This document shows, piece after piece, positions 9,351-16,401 of a stretch of 64,000 nucleotides of DNA. Every line of letters begins with the position of its first letter. The stretch's first letter is position 1. Source of the DNA: Gammaproteobacteria bacterium (GTDB lineage: Bacteria > Pseudomonadota > Gammaproteobacteria > Arenicellales > Poriferihabitantaceae). Location: contig JAHEGU010000009.1 in NCBI GenBank assembly GCA_024644945.1, positions 1 to 64,000 on the forward strand, written 5' to 3'. The notes under the pieces were generated by a model, which saw nothing but the letters and a program-made list of their open reading frames with translations, was not told the DNA's origin and made no database searches. The position numbers and the translations under genes are program-made.

Positions 9351-11867
9351 ATGAAGCGCCCTGGTTTTCTGCGATTCATCCCGCTGTGGCCGGTATTACT
9401 GCTGGGACTATTCATACTGCTATGGAACCAGCGACTTGAGATTGCAATCTGGATCCTGGATCGAACCGTAATCAGTGGTGATATTGAAGATTTTGCAATC
9501 ACTCCATCACACATTGATCTCGATCGCAGTCTGATCGATTCCCTTTCGTTTACATACCGTTTTGGCGAACAACAGTTCCATGTCAGATCCTCTGAAATCG
9601 AAATAGCCTATAAACTCTCAAGTCTGCAGTCTGTTTCAATCGAAAGTGTGGTGGTCATGAGATTGGTGATTGAACAATTGAGCACTCCGTCATCTGGTCA
9701 GACCCCCAGTCTCGCAGGACCTACGCTGGACCAGGTACTGTCTGATCTGAGCCACTTTCTTGCTCTCAGTCTGCCGGTAAAAATATTATCGGTAAAACAG
9801 CTGGACCTTTCCCTTGCGAATTACAATGTCTTTGTTCGAAATGGATCCTCCCACATTCAGGACACCGGAGAACATATCAAAGCCCGCATCGAGGACAATC
9901 GTCGATTTCTCGATCTCGAAATGGAGCCTGGCCGTGTCGATATAAGCTTAGGATCGAGCGCTGTACAGGAAGTTAAAATCCTCGACTTGGGAATAAGTAC
10001 TCTGGGGACAAACCGAAGCCTGAGAATAAATTCAAAATTTGACACTGCAGCTTTTGGGGAATGGATTGCACATTACCCACCTGCATCAACAATTGGTAAA
10101 TCCCTGCAGAATATACAAGCGTTCACCGAACTAACGATCGATATTAACCCAGGGGACCAGGGCTACCTCGCTAACATCTCGGCAATCAGCGAGCAGATCA
10201 ATACAGAGGGATTTCAGGGCTCCGGTATTTCCGTCGACCTGGATCTTCATCTGCCAGATGCAATATTCGACGAGTCAGTAAATCGCATTGATTTCGATGC
10301 CAGGACTCAATTAAAAGCCGAGAAGCTTAACCTTGGTAATCTTAGAATAACCGACCTGAGTCTGAGCCCTCAAGGCTTTGTTGAAAAAGACAATGGTGTT
10401 CTGTATGCAGAATTCCTACCGGATTCAAGGGTGTCCGCTACCACGGTCTTATTCGACGACTACACTATTAACGATCTATCCATCGCGCCGGCACTTGTCG
10501 TAAAAGACAAGGAGATCCAAGTTCAAAAAGGCCTGGAGGCTCAGGTAAGACAAATCTCCTGGCCTGGCTTCACTGTAAGCCGGACGAGTCTCAGGTCACA
10601 AAATATATCCTCGCTAAGCGTCGACGCTGATCAGGGGTGGGTCCACAGAAATGGTCAATGGACAGTGCAAACTGAAATTGACCTTGGTCAAAATCAAATA
10701 ATTGGAGGAAGATTTAATACCACCGTATCGCATATGGATGCAGTCGAGATTAAGGCCAAAGTCGAGAGCGATGACGCTCATATTTCCTTAAACACGCCTC
10801 TTCCGCCAGCTCAAGCCATATCTTTCGACGTCGTGCGAAACGACCAACTGGTGGAGGCAGCGGGCACACTCAAAGTAGACGGTGCCAACGACCCGCTTAA
10901 GTTCACTATGAAACACGATATTAATTTGGAGACTGGCACAGCTGACTTGTGGAATCCGTCTCCATTAGCCGCAAACACGTTGCCCGACATCGCCAGCGCA
11001 CTCGAATTAAAACTGCCAGACATGCTTTCTATTTCTGACGGACAACTTGGCATCAATTTGAACGCCGGATGGAATCAAGATAGTTTTTCTTTAAGCGCTG
11101 ACTTCGAAGCAGATGAATTATCAGGAACCTATCAGGAATCCCTGTTCGAAGACCTAGCGATTGCCGGCAAACTCGAAATACTGCCGGTCGTACGTTCGGA
11201 TGGTAACCTGGTGGCTAGTATTGCAAGCCTGGAATATGGGGTAAAACTTGAGCAACTTTCCTCGGCATTCTCTGTGGAGACTTCGCAACATGGGGATCTA
11301 CCTCAACTTTTTGTTGATAACCTTAAGGGTGGCTTGTTTGGCGGCAGTTTTTACGCCAGTAATTTTATTGTCGATCTGAATGGGCCAGACTCTCAATTAG
11401 ATCTGAAAATCCAGAATCTGGATATTGAGCAAGTTGTTGCTACTCAGGGAATAGAAGGTTTAGAAGCCACAGGCCGAGTGGACGGTAACCTGCCCATATC
11501 AATATCTTCTAGAGGAGTCAGTATCAATAATGGTGTGTTCTGGAACCACCTTGGGGGGGGAAATATTATGTATTCGATTAGCGATGAGCAGGCGGCAGCT
11601 CTGGATAATCCACTGACAGATGTGGTGATCGCTGCCTTAAGAGATTTCCGTTATCGGGTGCTGACCGCCAACGCCGATTACCAACCTAATGGTGACCTCA
11701 AGATGAGCTTTCAGCTAAAAGGTATTAGTCCTAAACTTGACACTAATCGACCTGTGCACCTGAACATCAATACGGAGGAAAATGTGCTATCTTTACTGCA
11801 GAGTCTCAGCTACTCTGAGGGTGTTAATCAAGCAATCGACAAACAGATACAGGAAAAGTTCGAATGA
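9351..11867 (+). CDS. ydbH: YdbH family AsmA-like intermembrane lipid transport protein
   Basis: This 838-residue protein has one N-terminal membrane anchor (about residues 8-27, FIPLWPVLLLGLFILLW) and then a long beta-rich, mostly periplasmic body ending in the YdbH C-terminal domain (GVNQAIDKQIQEKFE). YdbH, with TamB and YhdP, is known in E. coli as one of the partly redundant bridges carrying phospholipid toward the outer membrane. The assignment rests mainly on context: it overlaps ynbE by 4 bases and ydbL follows, the same trio as in E. coli. A TTG codon at 9348 could extend it by one residue; ATG at 9351 is preferred. Confidence 0.9.
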   Translation: MKRPGFLRFIPLWPVLLLGLFILLWNQRLEIAIWILDRTVISGDIEDFAITPSHIDLDRSLIDSLSFTYRFGEQQFHVRSSEIEIAYKLSSLQSVSIESVVVMRLVIEQLSTPSSGQTPSLAGPTLDQVLSDLSHFLALSLPVKILSVKQLDLSLANYNVFVRNGSSHIQDTGEHIKARIEDNRRFLDLEMEPGRVDISLGSSAVQEVKILDLGISTLGTNRSLRINSKFDTAAFGEWIAHYPPASTIGKSLQNIQAFTELTIDINPGDQGYLANISAISEQINTEGFQGSGISVDLDLHLPDAIFDESVNRIDFDARTQLKAEKLNLGNLRITDLSLSPQGFVEKDNGVLYAEFLPDSRVSATTVLFDDYTINDLSIAPALVVKDKEIQVQKGLEAQVRQISWPGFTVSRTSLRSQNISSLSVDADQGWVHRNGQWTVQTEIDLGQNQIIGGRFNTTVSHMDAVEIKAKVESDDAHISLNTPLPPAQAISFDVVRNDQLVEAAGTLKVDGANDPLKFTMKHDINLETGTADLWNPSPLAANTLPDIASALELKLPDMLSISDGQLGINLNAGWNQDSFSLSADFEADELSGTYQESLFEDLAIAGKLEILPVVRSDGNLVASIASLEYGVKLEQLSSAFSVETSQHGDLPQLFVDNLKGGLFGGSFYASNFIVDLNGPDSQLDLKIQNLDIEQVVATQGIEGLEATGRVDGNLPISISSRGVSINNGVFWNHLGGGNIMYSISDEQAAALDNPLTDVVIAALRDFRYRVLTANADYQPNGDLKMSFQLKGISPKLDTNRPVHLNINTEENVLSLLQSLSYSEGVNQAIDKQIQEKFE

Positions 11868-12058
11868 AAACTGCAAACTGGTTTCCAGGGCTGATGTTAT
11901 TCGCCGTTCTGACCGTGGGGTGCGCACCTACGGTAAAAGTTGCCACTCCGGAAGAACCAATCACTATCAATCTTAATGTCAAGATCGAGCATGAAATCCG
12001 GGTGAAGGTGGAAAAAGATCTAGACAATCTGTTCAGCGAAGAAAGCGAGTTGTTCTGA
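11864..12058 (+). CDS. ynbE: YnbE family outer-membrane lipoprotein
   Basis: This 64-residue lipoprotein has a short signal peptide with lipobox LTVGC and the acylated Cys near residue 24, then APTVKVATPEEPITINLNVKIEHEIRVKVEKDLDNLF, which is the YnbE family core. Known work in E. coli places YnbE in the outer membrane, where it stacks on the end of YdbH to complete a lipid bridge. Its ATG overlaps the ydbH stop (ATGA), so it is very likely co-translated. Position and length agree with E. coli YnbE (61 residues). Confidence 0.92.
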   Translation: MKTANWFPGLMLFAVLTVGCAPTVKVATPEEPITINLNVKIEHEIRVKVEKDLDNLFSEESELF

Positions 12059-12121
12059 TTTCAGTCAGTGACAGATTTTGGGATACGTTAAATAATGCAA
12101 GTTAAATATAGTGAAGAAAAG

Positions 12122-12454
12122 ATGATGAAGACGATAAAAAAAGGTCTATTAATTCTGATGACTTCTCTGGTGATGGTAACGAACGCCCTTGCCCTCAGCC
12201 TGGATGCGGCAAAAGGCCAGGGTCTGGTAGGAGAAACACCATCAGGTTATCTGCAGCCAGTCGGATCGCCGACAGCGGAAGTGAATAACCTGGTCAATCA
12301 GATCAATCAAAAACGACGCGCTGAATACAGCAGCATCGCGCAAAAGAACGGCACCAGCCTGAAGAACGTTGAAGCTCTGGCAGGAAAAAAGGCTATCGAA
12401 CGATCAAGGCCTGGGGAATACGTGTTGATCGGCGGAGAATGGCGGAAGAAGTAA
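12122..12454 (+). CDS. ydbL: YdbL family (DUF1318) periplasmic protein
   Basis: This protein of about 110 residues has a clear signal peptide (MMKTIKKGLLILMTSLVMV, cleavage near NALA) and the DUF1318 core: LDAAKGQGLVGETPSGYLQPV, then VNQINQKRRAEYSSIAQKNGTSLKNVEALAGKKAIER, and the closing PGEYVLIGGEWRKK. YdbL in E. coli acts as a chaperone-like modulator of the YdbH-YnbE bridge. An in-frame ATG at 12095 would put nine charged residues before the signal peptide; the ATGATG at 12122 gives a normal one. It is the third gene of the ydbH-ynbE-ydbL operon. Confidence 0.92.
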   Translation: MMKTIKKGLLILMTSLVMVTNALALSLDAAKGQGLVGETPSGYLQPVGSPTAEVNNLVNQINQKRRAEYSSIAQKNGTSLKNVEALAGKKAIERSRPGEYVLIGGEWRKK

Positions 12455-12462
12455 CTTACTAA

Positions 12463-12642
12463 ATGCAAACCTGGGAGCAGGTAGCGATTGGCGCCATTAT
12501 TCTGGTGCTTCTACTTTGGCGTTTGCCAAAAGTTTCAAAGGCCATGGAGCAGCATAAGGACGAACCAAGAGACTGGTTAGGGGTACTGATTCCAATTGGG
12601 ATTGTTGTAATGTTCGTGATTTTTCTAATTAGCCTGGCTTGA
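12463..12642 (+). CDS. Small two-helix membrane protein, function unknown
   Basis: This 59-residue ORF begins with ATG 8 bases after ydbL and ends TGA at 12640-12642. It starts MQTWEQVAIGAII and has two hydrophobic helices (about residues 7-20 and 39-58) joined by a charged loop (KVSKAMEQHKDEPRDW). The pattern is that of a genuine small inner-membrane protein. The close spacing suggests it is the fourth gene of the ydbH operon. I do not recognise the family. The alternative is a chance ORF, but the clean helix-loop-helix layout argues against that. Confidence 0.6.
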   Translation: MQTWEQVAIGAIILVLLLWRLPKVSKAMEQHKDEPRDWLGVLIPIGIVVMFVIFLISLA

Positions 12643-12726
12643 GCTAATTTGTACCACCAGGCTAGTAATTAATAGCTGATACCTCTTAACTCAATCGTTT
12701 GTGAAATCGGGGTAGAACCCAACTCA

Positions 12727-12744
12727 AGCACCAGGGCTGGTGCT
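12727..12744 (+). repeat. Inverted repeat upstream of the SABATH methyltransferase gene
   Basis: AGCACCA and TGGTGCT form a perfect 7-bp stem around GGGC. It lies 61 bases before the chosen start and is not followed by a T-run. It may be an operator or leader hairpin. Confidence 0.35.
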
Positions 12745-12804
12745 CGATTCCATTGATACCCCTCAGGCGCTATGATCAACGGGTGTTCTTACTACTCATT
12801 AATC

Positions 12805-13905
12805 ATGTCAAAACAACAAGCAGATAACATTACCATGTCAGAGGGAGGGCTATACTCGCTTGCGACAAAGGGGGCCAAAGACGTTATTGACATCGCGACG
12901 CCTCGAGTCCTTGACGCGCTCGACGCCATCAATCTCTCATCAGACTCTGGCGGATTTATGATGGCGGATATGGGGTGCGCCGACGGTGGGACATCTCTCG
13001 AGATGATTCGCAGCGTTCTCTCTAATTTACAACAACTCGCACCGGGACTTGACGCTACGGTGGTCTATGCCGATCAGCCTGCAAACGATTTCAATGCGCT
13101 GGTAGATATTGTTCATGGAAGAACGGCGTTCAATTCCTGGATTGCAGAATTTGAAAACGCCTGGCCTCTGTTCTCGGGCTCGTCCTTCTACCTGCAGGCA
13201 GTACCCGATAACTCGTTGGATCTGGTATTTTCCGCAACCGCAATGCATTGGTTATCAAAAAAACCCTGTAACATCGCGGGTCATGTTCACATGGTTGGCG
13301 CAACCGGAGAAGAGCTAGAACAGTTTGCCACGCAGGCGCGTGAAGACTGGGAAACTATCCTGATGTGCCGCGCCAGCGAACTTAAGTCCGGTGGCAGGAT
13401 GGTGTTGGTGAACTTCTGCCGAGACGATTCCGGTAGATACCTGGGTAATACCGGCGGGGTCAACATGTTCGACACCTTTAACGAAATCTGGCGTGAGTTT
13501 ATTGAGCTCGGTCGAGTGACAATGGAGGAGTACCACAACATGACTCTGCCTCAGTATTACCATAACATTGAAGAATTCTGTGCCCCGCTTAACGACCCCA
13601 AAAGCAACAGCTATCAGGCAGGACTGCGCCTGGATAGCATCGAAACCCGGGTGGTACCCTGCCCTTTTTCACAACAATTCAAAGCAGATGGCGATGTAAA
13701 AGCATTTGCCGATGGATTGATACCCACGGTCAGAAGCTGGAATCAGAGTATTTTTGCCGCAGGTCTAGACATGGGCCGCTCTCAATCAGAGCGCAATCAA
13801 ATCATTGAAGATTATTATTCAAGCTACCACCAGCGGGTACTCGAGGCCCCTGAGGGCCACGGTATGGACTATGTGCACGCATATATGACCATCTCAAAAA
13901 TCTGA
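12805..13905 (+). CDS. SABATH-family (plant-type carboxyl) SAM-dependent methyltransferase
   Basis: This protein of about 366 residues resembles the SABATH family (salicylate/benzoate/jasmonate/theobromine methyltransferases, Pfam Methyltransf_7), best known from plants. The order of motifs fits: SEGGLYSLATKGAKDVID, the SAM-binding MADMGCADGGTS, VYADQPANDFNALV (plant form NDLPGNDFN), SFYLQAVPDNSLDLVFSATAMHWLSKKP (plant form SSYALHWLS), and RMVLVNFCRDD. Members usually methylate carboxylates or ring nitrogens with SAM; the substrate here is unknown. An upstream ATG at 12772 adds a poor-looking 11 residues; ATG 12805 is preferred, ATG 12838 is possible. No strong ribosome-binding site is seen. 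A TRAP operon follows. Confidence 0.75.
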   Translation: MSKQQADNITMSEGGLYSLATKGAKDVIDIATPRVLDALDAINLSSDSGGFMMADMGCADGGTSLEMIRSVLSNLQQLAPGLDATVVYADQPANDFNALVDIVHGRTAFNSWIAEFENAWPLFSGSSFYLQAVPDNSLDLVFSATAMHWLSKKPCNIAGHVHMVGATGEELEQFATQAREDWETILMCRASELKSGGRMVLVNFCRDDSGRYLGNTGGVNMFDTFNEIWREFIELGRVTMEEYHNMTLPQYYHNIEEFCAPLNDPKSNSYQAGLRLDSIETRVVPCPFSQQFKADGDVKAFADGLIPTVRSWNQSIFAAGLDMGRSQSERNQIIEDYYSSYHQRVLEAPEGHGMDYVHAYMTISKI

Positions 13906-14089
13906 TATTAAAACGGCGCGTTCCAGATGTGCGCCCGGGCAGCGCAGCCAGGCCGCTCGCGCTTTACTGCTCTACCCAAATGGGTAATACTATCGGGCCT
14001 TTCTAAGCTTAGAATGCGTCTTTCAGAGGACGCGATACACTCTAAAACCACAACTATTAACCCATCCAATATTAAGGAGAAACACCATT

Positions 14090-15181
14090 ATGAAACGTCG
14101 TGAATTATTGAAAGGCGGTGTCGCTGCAGCAGCCACCGCCGGCGCGTCGACCCTGGCGGCACCCGCCATCGCCCAAGATCGAATAGAAATTTCTGTGGTC
14201 TCTACCTGGCCTCGGGACTTCCCTGGTCTTGGTACCGGTGCTCAACGTTTTGCCCAACGACTCTCAGATATCAGTGATGGTCGATTTCAAGTTGAATACT
14301 TTGCCGCCGGTGAACGGGTTGGAGCTTTCGATTCATTCGACGAAGTCGCGTCCGGCAACGCCCAGATGTATCATGCCGCTGAATACTACTGGAAGGGTAA
14401 GCACCCTGGCTGGGCTTACTTTACCGCGGTACCTTTCGGACTCACCTACACCGAAATGAACGCATGGATCCGCTTTGGCGGAGGGCAGGCGTTGTGGGAC
14501 GAACTGGCGGGTGAATCCGGTCTTAAAAATCTGATGTGTGGAAACACCGGTGTGCAGATGGGAGGGTGGTTCCGCAAAGAAATGAATTCCGCTGACGACT
14601 TCAAAGGCCTGAAGATGCGGATCCCGGGACTCGGTGGCGACGTTCTGGCCAAGCTCGGCGCTTCACCAGTATCACTGCCCGGTGGACAGATCTATGAGAA
14701 TCTGATTTCCGGGGCGATCGATGCTACCGAATGGGTAGGTCCATGGAATGACGCAGCGATGAAATTCTACGAAGCCGCCAAGTATTACTACTATCCGGGT
14801 ATGCATGAACCGGGTCCGATGCTGGCAGCGGGGATCAACAAGGATTTCTGGGAAGGCCTGTCGGCCTCCGACAAGGTCATGGTGGAAGCCGCAGCCTCTA
14901 TGGAGAACGACGTCATGATGGCGGAGTTCAACGCTAACAATGGTGCTTCACTAACCAAATTGATTAATGAGCAAGGCGTGGAGCTCAAAAAATTCAGCGA
15001 TGACATCTACGATTCATTTGGAGAAGCTGCGGATGAGGTGTTTGCTGAAACCGTTGAACACAGCGATCTGGCAAAGCGCATTCATGATAGCTTCATAGCT
15101 GCCCGGACTGACATTGGTCGATGGCAAAAAATCGCCGACCAGGAGTATTTGCGTCAGCGAAACCGGGTCACTGGCATTTAA
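14090..15181 (+). CDS. TRAP transporter substrate-binding protein DctP (TakP-like)
   Basis: This 363-residue periplasmic binding protein has a twin-arginine type signal (MKRRELLKGGVAAAATAGAS, cleavage near PAIA-Q), as in the TakP/mannitol-chloroaromatic subgroup. Core motifs are VVSTWPRDFPGLGTGAQRFAQ, HPGWAYFTAVPFGLTYTEMNAW, the conserved Arg region DFKGLKMRIPGLGGDVLAKLGA, and EWVGPWND. Relatives bind 2-oxo acids or other organic acids, often as dimers with a metal ion, so an organic anion is the likely ligand; the precise one is not known. A strong ribosome-binding site (AAGGAG at 14074-14079) precedes ATG. The permease genes follow after a stable hairpin at 15221-15252. Confidence 0.92.
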   Translation: MKRRELLKGGVAAAATAGASTLAAPAIAQDRIEISVVSTWPRDFPGLGTGAQRFAQRLSDISDGRFQVEYFAAGERVGAFDSFDEVASGNAQMYHAAEYYWKGKHPGWAYFTAVPFGLTYTEMNAWIRFGGGQALWDELAGESGLKNLMCGNTGVQMGGWFRKEMNSADDFKGLKMRIPGLGGDVLAKLGASPVSLPGGQIYENLISGAIDATEWVGPWNDAAMKFYEAAKYYYYPGMHEPGPMLAAGINKDFWEGLSASDKVMVEAAASMENDVMMAEFNANNGASLTKLINEQGVELKKFSDDIYDSFGEAADEVFAETVEHSDLAKRIHDSFIAARTDIGRWQKIADQEYLRQRNRVTGI

Positions 15182-15220
15182 CTCTGCATTAGTATAAGAC
15201 TTAACGGTCTTAGTAAAATT

Positions 15221-15252
15221 CGGCAAACGGAACCGACAGGTTTCGTTTGCCG
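15221..15252 (+). repeat. Stable intercistronic hairpin between dctP and dctQ
   Basis: CGGCAAACGGAA and TTTCGTTTGCCG pair over 12 positions (one G-U) around the loop CCGACAGG, 39 bases after the dctP stop. It is not followed directly by a T-run. This position is typical of hairpins that stabilise the upstream mRNA end or cause partial termination, so that the binding protein is made in excess over the permease. Confidence 0.6.
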
Positions 15253-15380
15253 TAGTACCGTTTTATTCAAGTAATTTGTAAAATGTTTATTTGCTGGCAA
15301 AAAATATAGTTTATACCTGCCGGCACATTTGGAGGGCCAAATTCAGTGACTATAGCTATTAAGCTCTCATCAGAATTAGC

Positions 15381-16400
15381 GTGATTGGATTTCTCGAGAA
15401 GCTGGCAAACTACCCTCGGGTTTTAAGGGGATTTGCGGTAACTGCAACTATTGCAGTGGTTCTGTTCCTGATTGATAACTTCCTTATTTACGTGCTTGGA
15501 TGGCCAGGCATGGGTCAGTTTTTTACTCATCTTGGAGTGTTCGCTCCCGATAAAACATTTAAAGGATTACAGGGAAACGCAGTTACACAAGGCTGGATTC
15601 AGTTTCTGTCGTTCTCTGCAATATTCGTTGCAGCCCTGGTCTGGGTAAAACGCACCAGTTTCCGTGGTCTGATTCATGATGCAGATCTATATAGCGCCAT
15701 CGCGGCCTTTATCGTGCGTGCAGCGTTCTGGTCCGTGCTGTTAGTCGGTGGCGTCGATATGCTGCTTTCGTTCTTAAGAGTCGAAGGTTTCCTGCCTGCA
15801 ATCGTTGGAGAGGATCTTACTACCCAGCTTGGCCGCTCAATTTTTCGCGGCACCTGGGTGCACTACCCATTAATCGGCATTGCAATTGTGATCGCCCTGT
15901 TAACCCGTTCCCTCGGATTTATCTGGTTGGCGCTGATGATTGTTGGGGCAGAGTTTCTTATCGTCATTACACGTTTCGTATTTTCCTATGAACAGGCTTT
16001 TATGGGAGACCTGGTTCGTTTCTGGTATGCGGCATTATTTCTGTTTGCCAGCGCATACACGCTGCTGAACGATGGCCATGTGCGAGTAGATGTGCTGTAT
16101 GCAGGATTTACTAAACAAGGTAAGGCGGTTACCAATTCAATTGGATCGCTACTCTTAGGATTGCCTATTTGCTGGACCATACTGATTCTTGGCACCAGCA
16201 GCAGGGGCAGCATTATCGTCAGTCCACTTCTGAGCTTTGAAATCTCCCAAAGTGGCTATGGTATGTACACTAAATACCTGATGGCGGGATATCTAATGAT
16301 TTTTGCGCTCAGCATGGCGATTCAGTTCGTCAGCTTATTCTTGAGCAATATGGCGGAGTTTGTTGAAGACTCCAACCCTCTAGCCGACGGTAGCAGCTAA
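15381..16400 (+). CDS. TRAP transporter small permease DctQ, long form
   Basis: This 339-residue membrane protein starts with GTG at 15381. It has several hydrophobic segments in an N-terminal block (about residues 17-38, 70-88, 110-130, 155-185) and then a DctQ domain whose hallmark is RFWYAALFLFASAYTLLNDGHVRVDVLY near residue 215, followed by two more helices. Ordinary DctQ proteins have about 160-220 residues and four helices, so this is the enlarged type found with TakP/mannitol-like binding proteins. It joins the large permease in the membrane. It ends one base before dctM. Confidence 0.85.
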   Translation: MIGFLEKLANYPRVLRGFAVTATIAVVLFLIDNFLIYVLGWPGMGQFFTHLGVFAPDKTFKGLQGNAVTQGWIQFLSFSAIFVAALVWVKRTSFRGLIHDADLYSAIAAFIVRAAFWSVLLVGGVDMLLSFLRVEGFLPAIVGEDLTTQLGRSIFRGTWVHYPLIGIAIVIALLTRSLGFIWLALMIVGAEFLIVITRFVFSYEQAFMGDLVRFWYAALFLFASAYTLLNDGHVRVDVLYAGFTKQGKAVTNSIGSLLLGLPICWTILILGTSSRGSIIVSPLLSFEISQSGYGMYTKYLMAGYLMIFALSMAIQFVSLFLSNMAEFVEDSNPLADGSS

Positions 16401-16401
16401 T

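Noticed and set aside
13906-14089. Terminator before dctP from GCGTC/GACGC hairpin near 14012-14033
   Set aside because: The stem is short and no T-run follows. It was not listed as a terminator.
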